Shown here piece after piece: positions 35,325-43,620 of a DNA stretch of 64,000 nt. The position numbers and the translations under genes were made by a program. Under the pieces are notes generated by a model. The model ran no database searches. It was not told where the DNA came from and saw only the letters and a program-made list of their open reading frames with translations. Each line of letters starts with the position of its first letter. Within the stretch, counting starts at the first letter, position 1. Origin of the DNA: Fontibacterium medardense (GTDB lineage: Bacteria; Pseudomonadota; Alphaproteobacteria; Pelagibacterales; Pelagibacteraceae); NCBI GenBank assembly GCA_965235075.1, contig OZ249404.1:930001-994000 (forward strand). The letters run 5' to 3'.

Positions 35325-35668
35325 TGAAACTTCATTTGATTAAGAATAACAATCTTAATAAAGAAAACTTTTTTAATAAAAAAGAACTTCAAGAAATCCT
35401 AAATCTTTACGGTTCAATGGTCTCTGTTGGGGAATGGAAAGATTATGGAATTTATATGAGTAAAACTATGATTAGTTTTGAGATTTACAGGAAAGCAACT
35501 GAAAATCCTCTTTTTCAAATATTAAAAAAACTTAATCCAAAAGATAAAAATAAATATCAATTAAAAGATGCGAGTGGTTTAATAATTAAAAATTCTGATA
35601 ATTTAAGCTCCATACTAAAAATTATTTCCAAAAAATATTCTGCTAAATATTTAAAAGTTATAAAGTAA
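35324..35668 (+). CDS. DUF2794 protein
   Basis: 114 residues. ELQEILNLYGSMVSVGEWKDYGIYMSKTMISFEIYRKATENPLFQILK and KDASGLIIKNSDNLSSILKII fit the small alphaproteobacterial DUF2794 family. Function is unknown. A TAATG junction couples it to yciB, and a DUF2256 gene follows within 2 bases. Confidence 0.85.
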   Translation: MKLHLIKNNNLNKENFFNKKELQEILNLYGSMVSVGEWKDYGIYMSKTMISFEIYRKATENPLFQILKKLNPKDKNKYQLKDASGLIIKNSDNLSSILKIISKKYSAKYLKVIK

Positions 35669-35669
35669 C

Positions 35670-35810
35670 TTGAAAAAAAAAGATCAATTACCAAAAAAGA
35701 TTTGTATTAATTGTAACAGAGAATTTCTATGGAGAAAAAAATGGGAAAAAAATTGGGATTTCGTTAAATATTGTTCTAAAAAATGTTCAAGAAATTATAG
35801 CCCCGAATAG
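35670..35810 (+). CDS. DUF2256 zinc-ribbon-like protein (TTG start)
   Basis: A 46-residue ORF read from TTG at 35670: it starts (M)KKKDQLPKKICINC and continues NREFLWRKKWEKNWDFVKYC SKKC. The C-x2-C...C-x3-C pair and WRKKWxxxWDxVKYCSxxC are the DUF2256 signature. No in-frame ATG gives the first cysteine pair, so a TTG start is needed. It directly follows the DUF2794 gene. The stop codon TAG lies in the loop of a 10-bp hairpin. Confidence 0.82.
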   Translation: MKKKDQLPKKICINCNREFLWRKKWEKNWDFVKYCSKKCSRNYSPE

Positions 35811-35820
35811 TCGGGGCTAT
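35797..35820. terminator. Hairpin at the convergent DUF2256 / BAX-inhibitor junction
   Basis: ATAGCCCCGA (35797-35806) pairs perfectly with TCGGGGCTAT (35811-35820) around the loop ATAG. The loop contains the DUF2256 stop. It sits 14 bases from the stop of the convergent gene at 35835. Neither strand has a good T-run after it, so it may be a bidirectional or processing-type 3' end rather than a classical terminator. Confidence 0.6.
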
Positions 35821-35834
35821 AAAAAATATATAAG

Positions 35835-36590
35835 TTAGTCTCTTCTTTGTCCGAAGAATCTTAGCAACATTACAAAAAGGTTAATGAAATCTAAATAAAG
35901 AGTTAAAGCACCCATAATAGATTTTTTAGCCATTGTCTCTGAGTCTCCGCCATCAAAATACATGTCTTTAATTTTTTGCGTGTCATAAGCAGTCAGACCA
36001 ACAAAAATTATAACTCCAAGTAATGAAACGATAAATTCTAGTTGTGTAGATTTAAGAAAAATATTTACGATTGAAGCAATAATGATTCCAATTAAACCCA
36101 TCATTAAAAATGATCCAAGTTTAGTCAGATCAGATTTTGTTGTGTATCCATAAAGGCTCATCGTAGCAAAAGTTGCTGCGGTAATAAAAAATACTCGAGC
36201 AATACTCGCTCCAACATAAACCATAAATATTGAAGAAAGTGATGCACCCATTAAACCCGCAAACACCCAAAATAATGTCTGGGCTTTTGATGCGCTCATT
36301 TTTGCAAGTCCAAAACTCATCCACATTACAATACCTAATGGAGCAAAAGCGATTACCCACATTAATGCGGAATTATAAATTGCATTACCTAAATTAGTTA
36401 GACCAGTAATTGAACCAGCTTCATTTGTAACTACTGAATATTTAAATAAAAATAACGCTACAAAACCTGTCACCAGAATACCTGTTGCCATGTAATTGTA
36501 GATCTTCAACATGTAGGATCTAAGGCCCTGATCTATGGCACCCGATTCTGCACGTGTCGTAGCTCTTGTTTGACCATACTTTAAGTTCAT
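35835..36590 (-). CDS. BAX inhibitor-1 / YccA-family membrane protein
   Basis: 251 residues with seven hydrophobic helices. The start has RATTRAESGAIDQGLRSYMLKIYNYMATG. The family segment ISLLGVIIFVGLTAYDTQKIKDMYFDGG and the acidic C-terminal helix region follow. Members act as membrane proteins linked to ion leak or FtsH proteolysis. Single gene, convergent with DUF2256. Confidence 0.93.
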   Translation of the reverse strand: MNLKYGQTRATTRAESGAIDQGLRSYMLKIYNYMATGILVTGFVALFLFKYSVVTNEAGSITGLTNLGNAIYNSALMWVIAFAPLGIVMWMSFGLAKMSASKAQTLFWVFAGLMGASLSSIFMVYVGASIARVFFITAATFATMSLYGYTTKSDLTKLGSFLMMGLIGIIIASIVNIFLKSTQLEFIVSLLGVIIFVGLTAYDTQKIKDMYFDGGDSETMAKKSIMGALTLYLDFINLFVMLLRFFGQRRD

Positions 36591-36696
36591 TCTTTTTTTA
36601 CCTATATGTTTGTTTGACCCAATACATAATATTAAAATATGTTCATTTCAAGAAGCATAAAAAAAGGCTATTCCATTGTCTTTTTTAAAATAAAAT

Positions 36697-37746
36697 ATGA
36701 AATTTAATAAAATACCAAATACCGATTTAAACGTTAGCCAAATTTGTCTCGGCACAATGACTTGGGGTTCCATGCAAAATACCGAGCAGGATGGTTTTGA
36801 ACAAATGGACTATGCCGTTTCAAAAGGAATTAATTTTTTTGATACTGCTGAATTGTATTCAATACCTCCTACAAAAGAGACATGTGGCTCAACAAGTAGA
36901 ATTATTGCAAATTGGTTAAAAAAAACAAAAAAAAGAGATCAGATTATTATCGCAGATAAAGTAACGGGCAGATCTGGAATGAACTGGATTAGACCAGGTG
37001 AAAATGAAACTCGACTAAATAAAAAACAAATAAACACTGCAATCGACAATAGTTTAAAAAATTTACAAATTGATCACGTTGATATTTATCAACTGCACTG
37101 GCCTGATAGACCTTTAAATGTGTTTAGTGGACTTGAATACGAACACACAGAAACTGATGATGTGGTACCTATTCTTGAAACGATGGAAGCAATGGCTTCT
37201 TTAATTAAGGCTGGAAAAATAAAATATTATGGACTTTCTAATGAAACTGCTTGGGGGGCAAGCCAGTATATAAAACTCGCTGAAAAACATAATATTCCAA
37301 AGCCTATAACAATCCAGAATCCATATAGCCTTATTAATAGAAGTTATGAAGTTGGTCTTTCAGAAATTTCGATTAGAGAAAAAATTGGATTACTTGCGTA
37401 CTCTCCTTTGGGTGGTGGACATTTGTCTGGAAAATATTTAGGTGGGAAAAAACCTGCTGGATCTAGAGAAGTTTTATGGGGAAATAGGTTTGATAGATAT
37501 AGAACACAAAATACTGAACCTGCGGTTAAGGCTTATTATGAAGTTGCAAAGAAACACAATATTGATCCTGCGCAAATGGCAATTCAATTTTGTATTATTC
37601 AAAAATTTGTAACTTCAACGATTATTGGCGCAACATCAATGGAGCAGTTAAAGAAAAATATTGATAGTATTGATCTGTCACTAACTAATGATGTAATAAA
37701 AGACATTAATAATGTTCAATTAATATATTCAAACCCATGTCCTTAA
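36697..37746 (+). CDS. Aldo/keto reductase (Tas-like)
   Basis: 349 residues with a TIM-barrel. Catalytic tetrad candidates are in NFFDTAELYSIPP (Asp, Tyr), IIADKVTG (Lys) and IYQLHWPDRP (His). NADPH-binding is suggested by the C-terminal TSTIIGATSMEQLKKNI. The start LPNTDLNVSQICLGTMTWG-like pattern matches E. coli Tas/YajO relatives. The gene overlaps the next one by 10 bases. Confidence 0.92.
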   Translation: MKFNKIPNTDLNVSQICLGTMTWGSMQNTEQDGFEQMDYAVSKGINFFDTAELYSIPPTKETCGSTSRIIANWLKKTKKRDQIIIADKVTGRSGMNWIRPGENETRLNKKQINTAIDNSLKNLQIDHVDIYQLHWPDRPLNVFSGLEYEHTETDDVVPILETMEAMASLIKAGKIKYYGLSNETAWGASQYIKLAEKHNIPKPITIQNPYSLINRSYEVGLSEISIREKIGLLAYSPLGGGHLSGKYLGGKKPAGSREVLWGNRFDRYRTQNTEPAVKAYYEVAKKHNIDPAQMAIQFCIIQKFVTSTIIGATSMEQLKKNIDSIDLSLTNDVIKDINNVQLIYSNPCP

Positions 37747-38246
37747 GAGTTTTATTTTTTTCTATAATTTGTCTTTTGTCTTTTGAGCAAAAGATATTTG
37801 CTCAAATTAAAATAGATGGACAATTTAAAAACTGGACTGCTCAAAATACTAATATTAACGGTCAACAAGTTTGTTATGCCGTATCAAGTCCTGTAGCCTC
37901 TGATCCAAAAAATCTTAATAGAGCAGAGTCTAGAATATTTGTTAGTTTTAGACCTAATGATAAAATACAAAACGAGATAAGCGTTACAAGTGGTTATAAT
38001 TATAAAGCATCTTCTAAAGTAAATGTTGCCATCGATAAAAAAGAATTCAAATTTGAAACTGAAGATAATTTTGCTTGGCTAACAAAATATGAAGAGGAAG
38101 TTGCGATGGTAGAATTGATGAGAAAATCTTCTCAAGCCAAAATTAGTGCAACTTCAGCAAGGGGCTCTAAAACTATCGACACTTTTTCATTAAGTGGGTT
38201 TGGTGATGCATATGAGGCTGCTAAAAAGAAATGTAATTTCATTTAA
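37737..38246 (+). CDS. Exported IalB-family protein
   Basis: 169 residues. A signal peptide is followed by a single domain of the invasion-associated locus B family: FKNWTAQN, QQVCYAVSSPVASDP, NRAESRIFVSFRPNDKIQNEISV, and the conserved ATSARGSKTIDTFSLSGF near the end. Two cysteines (in QQVCYA and KKCNFI) may form a disulfide. The family is widespread in free-living alphaproteobacteria, so no virulence role is implied. The start overlaps the reductase gene, and argG follows at 2 bp. Confidence 0.88.
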   Translation: MSLRVLFFSIICLLSFEQKIFAQIKIDGQFKNWTAQNTNINGQQVCYAVSSPVASDPKNLNRAESRIFVSFRPNDKIQNEISVTSGYNYKASSKVNVAIDKKEFKFETEDNFAWLTKYEEEVAMVELMRKSSQAKISATSARGSKTIDTFSLSGFGDAYEAAKKKCNFI

Positions 38247-38248
38247 GA

Positions 38249-39439
38249 ATGAAAAAAAAAGTTAAAAAAATTGTTTTAGCTTATTCTGGAGGTCTTGATA
38301 CTTCTGTCATTTTACGTTGGTTACAAGAAAACTATCATGCAGAAATTATTGCCTATACTGCAGATCTTGGACAAGAAATAGATAGAAAAAAAATAATTAG
38401 AAACGCGACAAATCTTGGCGTTAAAAATATTGTTATTGAAGATCTAAAAGATGTTTTTGTAAAAGATTATATTTTTCCAATGATTAGAGGAAATGCTTTG
38501 TATGAAGGCATTTATTTACTCGGTACTTCTATTGCTCGACCTCTTATTGCAAAACGTCAAATTCAAATTGCTAAAAAATTTAAAGCAGATGCCGTATCAC
38601 ATGGATCAACAGGAAAAGGAAATGATCAGGTGAGATTTGAACTGGCTTATTACTATTTTAATCCAAAAATTAAAATCATTGCTCCATGGCGTGATTGGGA
38701 TTTTGCATCAAGAAGCGATCTAATCAAATATGCTAATAAGAATAATATTCCTGTACCAAGTGATAAAAAAGGAGCTCCGCCATTTTCTGTAGATGACAAT
38801 TTATTTCACACTTCAACTGAAGGTAAAATTCTAGAAGATCCATCAAAACAAGCGCCGGAATTTATTTTTCAAAGAACAGTTTCTCCTGAGAAGGCTCCAA
38901 ATAAACCCTCTTATGTGACTATTGGTTTTAAAAATGGTGATCCAATTAGTATTAACAATAAAAAATGTTCTCCAAGTAAATTACTTACTTTTTTAAATAA
39001 TATTGGCGGAAAGAATGGGGTGGGTAGAGTGGATCTTGTTGAGAATAGATTTATTGGAATAAAATCCCGTGGTGTTTACGAAACTCCTGGCGGAACTATT
39101 CTTTTATTCGCTCACAGGGCTATAGAATCTCTTACTTTAGATAAAGAAACTGCTCATAAAAAGGATGCTGTGATGACTAGATTTGCAGAATTAATTTACA
39201 ATGGATTTTGGTATTCAAAAGAAAGATTAAAATTACAAAAAATTATTGATCAAAAAAAATCTCGAGTTCAAGGAACTGTTAAATTAAAAATTTATAAAGG
39301 AAACATAAGTATTGTATCAAGAATTTCTGATAAGAGTATTTACTCTATGAAAAATGTTTCTTTTGAAGAAAACAAAACTTTTAATAAAAAAAGAGTAGAA
39401 AATTTTATTAAAAAGAACGCTCGCTTACTTAGAAAATAG
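38249..39439 (+). CDS. argG: Argininosuccinate synthase
   Basis: 396 residues. It joins citrulline and aspartate with ATP in arginine synthesis. The PP-loop AYSGGLDTSVIL is at the N-terminus. SHGSTGKGNDQVRFE and the central KAPNKPSYVTIGF-type segment are standard. Full length. It converges on folD, with stops adjacent at 39439/39440. Confidence 0.97.
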   Translation: MKKKVKKIVLAYSGGLDTSVILRWLQENYHAEIIAYTADLGQEIDRKKIIRNATNLGVKNIVIEDLKDVFVKDYIFPMIRGNALYEGIYLLGTSIARPLIAKRQIQIAKKFKADAVSHGSTGKGNDQVRFELAYYYFNPKIKIIAPWRDWDFASRSDLIKYANKNNIPVPSDKKGAPPFSVDDNLFHTSTEGKILEDPSKQAPEFIFQRTVSPEKAPNKPSYVTIGFKNGDPISINNKKCSPSKLLTFLNNIGGKNGVGRVDLVENRFIGIKSRGVYETPGGTILLFAHRAIESLTLDKETAHKKDAVMTRFAELIYNGFWYSKERLKLQKIIDQKKSRVQGTVKLKIYKGNISIVSRISDKSIYSMKNVSFEENKTFNKKRVENFIKKNARLLRK

Positions 39440-40291
39440 TTAATTTATATTCTTAAAAGCTTTTAAAGTATTATTTAAAAGACAGGCAATTGTTACAGGG
39501 CCAACACCACCTGGTACCGGCGTGATAGCTTTTGCTTTTTTAACTACAGATTTAAATTCAACATCCCCTACTATTTTATAACCATTTTTCTTTTCAACTC
39601 TGTTAATGCCCACATCAATTACAATTGCTCCTTTTTTTACCCAGTCACCTTTAACTAAATTTGCTCTACCTACCGCAGCAACAACAATGTCAGCTTTTTG
39701 ACATAATTCTTTTAGATTTTTCGTTTTAGAATGCCCAATAGTAACTGTGCAATCTTCTTTTAATAATAATTGAGCCATGGGCTTACCATTTAAATTAGAT
39801 CTACCAATGATAAGCGCGTTGAGTCCTGCTAGATTTTTTCTAACACTCTTAATCATTAAATAACATCCAAGCGGAGTACAAGGAACTAAAGCATCTTTTC
39901 CGGAAGATAAATTTCCAACATTGATTGCATGAAAACCGTCGACATCTTTTTTTGGATCTATTTCTTCAATAATTTTATGACCACTAATATGATTAGGTAA
40001 AGGTAACTGTACTAATATTCCATGAACTTTTTTATCTCTATTTAATTTTTGAATAACTGAAATTAATTTAGTCTCTGAGATAGAACTTTTAAATCTTAAA
40101 ACTTTAGAACTAATGCCAACTTCTTTTGCAGACAGTTCTTTATTTCTAACATAAATTTCGCTCGGGGTATGATTGCCTACAAGAATAACAGTTAGGCCCG
40201 GTGTTAATTGTGTTTTATTTTTAATAGATTGAATTTCTTTTTTAATCTTATTTCTTAACTTTTGAGCAAATTTTTTTCCGTCTATAATCAC
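39440..40291 (-). CDS. folD: Bifunctional methylene-THF dehydrogenase / methenyl-THF cyclohydrolase
   Basis: 283 residues. It interconverts one-carbon folate forms and supplies 10-formyl-THF for PurH. VGNHTPSEIYVRNKELSAKEVGI contains the catalytic Tyr/Lys region, DPKKDVDGFHAINVG and PCTPLGCYLMI are signatures, and ITPVPGGVGPVTIACLLNNT closes the protein. Only 12 bp separate it from hemD on the same strand. Confidence 0.97.
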   Translation of the reverse strand: MIIDGKKFAQKLRNKIKKEIQSIKNKTQLTPGLTVILVGNHTPSEIYVRNKELSAKEVGISSKVLRFKSSISETKLISVIQKLNRDKKVHGILVQLPLPNHISGHKIIEEIDPKKDVDGFHAINVGNLSSGKDALVPCTPLGCYLMIKSVRKNLAGLNALIIGRSNLNGKPMAQLLLKEDCTVTIGHSKTKNLKELCQKADIVVAAVGRANLVKGDWVKKGAIVIDVGINRVEKKNGYKIVGDVEFKSVVKKAKAITPVPGGVGPVTIACLLNNTLKAFKNIN

Positions 40292-40303
40292 TAAAAAATC
40301 CTT

Positions 40304-40996
40304 TTATAACAATGATAATTCTTCTTCACCTGGTAAAAAAATTTTAATTTTTTTCCACTTCAATCTTTTTAAAGTATTTGCAACGTTAATGCTAATACAA
40401 TTCAAACTACAATTATCTAGATCATTCTCAATTTTATGATTCAAAATTATCTTTAATAATTGATCTGCTGCCCTCTTTGAGTAAACAAAAATAACATCGA
40501 CTAGCTTATTTTTTAGATCTTCAATTAATTTTGGATCAATGTTGGAATTTGGTTCGGTTGCGTAATTAATAACGCTTTCTAGAGCATACCCTTTTTCTTT
40601 AAAATCTTTTTCTAAATCGTTAGAGATAAATTCTCCTCGAATATAAATAAATTTTTCTTTAGTTTTGTCGCAAGTTTTAAAAATAAGATCACGAAGTTCA
40701 GAATAATTTCCACCTGCAATTTGTATATTTAAAAAACCATTTTTTTTTGCAGCATCAGCGGTTTGCTCGCCTACACAAAAGCACTTAAGATGATTTATGT
40801 TATCAATTTTTTTTAAATTCTGGATTGCGTTAGAACTTGTAAAGATCACTGAACTAAAATTTTTAAAGTTAATATCAATAGTTGGTATTGGCTTTATATT
40901 AAATATTGAAAAATTAGTTACCTTGTGCCCTTTTGAAATAAATTTATTAACTAAAATTTCAGAACTATTCTGACTTTTTGTGAATAGTATGTTCAA
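40304..40996 (-). CDS. hemD: Uroporphyrinogen-III synthase
   Basis: 230 residues. It closes and inverts ring D of hydroxymethylbilane. Sequence is weakly conserved, as usual for HemD. ITTSSNAIQNL-like FTSSNAIQNL, FCVGEQTADAAKKNGF and VIFVYSKRAADQLLKI are recognisable. The best start is a TTG at 40996, giving a 32-base overlap with hemC, its pathway predecessor. No ATG gives the conserved start. Confidence 0.88.
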   Translation of the reverse strand: MNILFTKSQNSSEILVNKFISKGHKVTNFSIFNIKPIPTIDINFKNFSSVIFTSSNAIQNLKKIDNINHLKCFCVGEQTADAAKKNGFLNIQIAGGNYSELRDLIFKTCDKTKEKFIYIRGEFISNDLEKDFKEKGYALESVINYATEPNSNIDPKLIEDLKNKLVDVIFVYSKRAADQLLKIILNHKIENDLDNCSLNCISINVANTLKRLKWKKIKIFLPGEEELSLL

Positions 40997-41936
40997 GTTT
41001 TGTCTCCGAAATAATAAAATTTTCTCCAGCCTTAGATAAAATCTCTTCAGCTACATCAATGCCTATGCTTTTGGCTTTTTCTACAATGCCAGTTTTGTGT
41101 GCTCTAAAAGATTTTTTTCCATCTAGAGATAGTAATTCTGCCTGCAAAAATAACTCTCCTTCATCATTAATAACGGCATTGGCTCCAACGGGAGTATCAC
41201 AAGCGCCATTCAATACTTCCAACAAAGAACGTTCTGCTTCTGCTAAAATTTGTGTTTCGGTATCATTTACAGCCTTTAAAATTTCTTTAACTTCAGAATC
41301 TTCGGCTCTAGATTGTGCCGTTACAATTCCTTGTCCTGCTGATGGAATAACCACATCTTTTTCAAAATATTCTTTTACTTCTGAATGAAATCCTAATCTT
41401 TTTAAACCAGCAGCCGCAAGAACTATGGAATCAACAAGACCTTCTTTCATTTTATTTATTCTAGTGTCCACATTGCCTCTCAATGGAACAATTTTTAAAT
41501 CATCTCTTAATCTTTTTAATTGTGAAAATCTTCTAACGGATGAAGTACCAACGGTAGAACCTGGTTTTAAGTTTGCAAATGAATTTGCAATTGGAGATAA
41601 GAATGCATCTCGTTCATCTGTTCTTTTTAAATAACAAGCTAGTGATAATTTATTTGATGAAAAAGTCGGCACATCTTTAAGAGAATGAACCGCTACATCA
41701 ATTGATTTTTCAAGCAAACACTCTTCTAGTTCTTTAACAAAAAGTCCCTTGCCACCCATCATGCCTAAATTTTCTGTCTTAAATTTATCACCCGATGTTT
41801 TTATAATTTTAATAATAAGCTGATCTTCTTGAACGTCGGGATAAGCAAGTAATAATTTATCTCTGAAATGTTCGGTTTGAGCGAGTGATAATCTACTTCC
41901 TCTTGTGCCAATAATAATTTTTCTATTTCTTAACAT
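40965..41936 (-). CDS. hemC: Porphobilinogen deaminase (hydroxymethylbilane synthase)
   Basis: 323 residues. IIGTRGSRLSLAQTEHF starts the protein. Catalytic-region SLKDVPTF and PLRGNVDTRINKM follow, and the dipyrromethane-attaching cysteine is in NGACDTPVGANA. The 19-bp tandem duplication at the start codon creates a short overlapping upstream ORF. The gene diverges from tsaD, an arrangement common in alphaproteobacteria. Confidence 0.97.
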   Translation of the reverse strand: MLRNRKIIIGTRGSRLSLAQTEHFRDKLLLAYPDVQEDQLIIKIIKTSGDKFKTENLGMMGGKGLFVKELEECLLEKSIDVAVHSLKDVPTFSSNKLSLACYLKRTDERDAFLSPIANSFANLKPGSTVGTSSVRRFSQLKRLRDDLKIVPLRGNVDTRINKMKEGLVDSIVLAAAGLKRLGFHSEVKEYFEKDVVIPSAGQGIVTAQSRAEDSEVKEILKAVNDTETQILAEAERSLLEVLNGACDTPVGANAVINDEGELFLQAELLSLDGKKSFRAHKTGIVEKAKSIGIDVAEEILSKAGENFIISETKLEHTIHKKSE

Positions 41937-41955
41937 TTTGCTGATTTAATAACAT
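41923..41955 (-). other. Possible short upstream ORF overlapping the hemC start
   Basis: ATG at 41955 opens a 10-codon frame (MLLNQQNVKK) ending in TAG at 41923, past the hemC ATG (41936) in another frame. It arises because TAACATTTTGCTG occurs twice, at 41931-41943 and 41950-41962, each carrying a CAT. It may couple or dampen hemC translation, or be a harmless duplication. Confidence 0.3.
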
Positions 41956-42012
41956 TTTGCTGTATATTATCGCTACTTTTTATAGCGACAGGTGATCACA
42001 CTCAATACATCT

Positions 42013-43086
42013 ATGAAAAAAGATTTAACATTCCTTGGAATCGAGACTAGTTGCGACGAAACTGCTGCATCAATTGTAAGAGAAGATGCTGAAGGAAATG
42101 TCAAAATATTATCAAACGTGGTCTCCAGCCAAGTTGATGAGCATTTAAAATTTGGAGGAGTGGTGCCAGAAAACGCCGCAAGATCTCATGCTGAAAAAAT
42201 TGATATTATAATAAAAAAAGCCATAGACGATAGTAAATGTAAATTTGAAGAATTGGATGGTGTGGCAGCAACAGCGGGTCCTGGTCTTTTAGTTTGTTTA
42301 ATGGTTGGTTTAAGTGCTGGAAAAAGTATTGCAGGAATTTTAAAAAAACCATTTCTTGCAATAAACCATTTAGAAGGTCACGCACTTACAGCAAGAATTT
42401 TTGATAAAATAGATTTTCCTTATCTTCTGCTTTTAGTTTCTGGAGGACATACTCAATTTTTAATTGTTGAGGGAGTTGGAAAATATAAAAGAATTGGAAC
42501 AACCATTGATGATGCCCTTGGAGAAACTTTTGACAAAACTGCAAAAATGATTGGTCTTGAATTTCCAGGTGGCCCAAAAATTGAAAGGCTTGCAAAAAAT
42601 GGAGATGAAAAAACTTATGTCTTGCCTAAACCAATATTAAATCATCCAGGATGCAATTTATCTTTTGCAGGATTAAAAACAGCAATTTTACAATTATCAT
42701 CAAAAATAAAAACTGAAAAAGATAAAGAAAATCTTGCAGCCTCTTTTCAAAAAACAATTAATGAGATTCTATATATTAAGTGTAAATCAGCTATGACTGA
42801 ATTTATTTCTAAATACAAAAATGATAAAAAAGTTTTTGTAATATCTGGTGGTGTTGCTTCAAATAAAAGTATTAGAAATAATTTGGATAAATTAAGTAAA
42901 GAAATGGGCTTTGAAAATTTCTTTCCACCCATAGAACTTTGTAGTGATAATGGAGCCATGATTGCTTGGGCTGGAATTGAAAGATTTAAAAAAGGGATGG
43001 AAGATAATCTTGAGGTTCTTGCAAAACCAAGATGGCCTTTAGATCCTGATGCACCTTTTTTAAAAGGAGCTGGAGTGAAATACTAA
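42013..43086 (+). CDS. tsaD: tRNA N6-threonylcarbamoyladenosine transferase subunit TsaD
   Basis: 357 residues. It transfers threonylcarbamoyl to A37 of ANN-decoding tRNAs with TsaB/TsaE. FLGIETSCDETAASIV opens the protein, the metal site is in INHLEGHALTAR, and VSGGHTQFL and SGGVASNKSIRNNL are conserved. I chose ATG at 42013; a GTG at 41992 would add seven residues before the conserved start. gpsA, often next in alphaproteobacteria, is absent. Confidence 0.97.
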   Translation: MKKDLTFLGIETSCDETAASIVREDAEGNVKILSNVVSSQVDEHLKFGGVVPENAARSHAEKIDIIIKKAIDDSKCKFEELDGVAATAGPGLLVCLMVGLSAGKSIAGILKKPFLAINHLEGHALTARIFDKIDFPYLLLLVSGGHTQFLIVEGVGKYKRIGTTIDDALGETFDKTAKMIGLEFPGGPKIERLAKNGDEKTYVLPKPILNHPGCNLSFAGLKTAILQLSSKIKTEKDKENLAASFQKTINEILYIKCKSAMTEFISKYKNDKKVFVISGGVASNKSIRNNLDKLSKEMGFENFFPPIELCSDNGAMIAWAGIERFKKGMEDNLEVLAKPRWPLDPDAPFLKGAGVKY

Positions 43087-43143
43087 TTTTGCATTATTCG
43101 TTTTAAAAAATCATTGATTTATATAGATAAGTTTGGCTTTGTT

Positions 43144-43172
43144 TTGACACAGACACCCCTTAAAAATACAAA
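43144..43172 (+). promoter_or_regulatory. Promoter upstream of the EVE gene
   Basis: A perfect -35 TTGACA (43144-43149) is followed after 17 bp by TACAAA (43167-43172), 4 of 6 matches to TATAAT. The predicted transcription start is within a few bases of the ATG at 43182, which would make the mRNA leaderless or nearly so. No Shine-Dalgarno sequence is visible, which fits. Confidence 0.45.
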
Positions 43173-43181
43173 AAAATTTAT

Positions 43182-43595
43182 ATGAACTACTGGCTAGTAA
43201 AATCAGAACCCTCAGTGTGGTCGTTTAACGATCAAAAAAAATCAGGTTCCAAAGGAACTGTTTGGGATGGAGTTAGAAATTACCAAGCTGCAAATTATCT
43301 AAAACAAATGAAGTCAGGCGATCTTTGTTTTTTTTATCATTCTAATGAAGATAAAAAAATTATTGGAATAGTTAAAATTATTAAACCAGCTTTTATTGAT
43401 TCAACTGATAAAGAAAAAAAGTTTGTGGCAGTTAAAGTTGCTTATTACAAAGATTTAATAGATCCGGTTTCGCTTGCTAATATAAAAGAAAATAAGGAAA
43501 TTTGTCACTTACCTCTTATTAAACAGAGCAGATTATCAGTAATGCCAATAGATTCAAAAAGCTGGAAAATAATATGTAAGATGGGTAGAATTTAA
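43182..43595 (+). CDS. EVE domain protein
   Basis: 137 residues forming one EVE (PUA-like) domain: MNYWLVKSEPSVWSF, VWDGVRNYQAANYLKQMKSGDLCFFYHSNEDKKIIGIVKI and the C-terminal LIKQSRLSVMPI. EVE domains bind modified bases in DNA or RNA. The standalone housekeeping form (YciI/Thy28-like) is widespread in alphaproteobacteria. It precedes acsA by 25 bp. Confidence 0.92.
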   Translation: MNYWLVKSEPSVWSFNDQKKSGSKGTVWDGVRNYQAANYLKQMKSGDLCFFYHSNEDKKIIGIVKIIKPAFIDSTDKEKKFVAVKVAYYKDLIDPVSLANIKENKEICHLPLIKQSRLSVMPIDSKSWKIICKMGRI

Positions 43596-43620
43596 AAAAT
43601 AAAAAGAGATTAGGGGATTA

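Noticed and set aside
37737..38246. Virulence factor based on IalB similarity
   Set aside because: The family is common in free-living alphaproteobacteria, so the name reflects its first discovery in Bartonella, not a role here.
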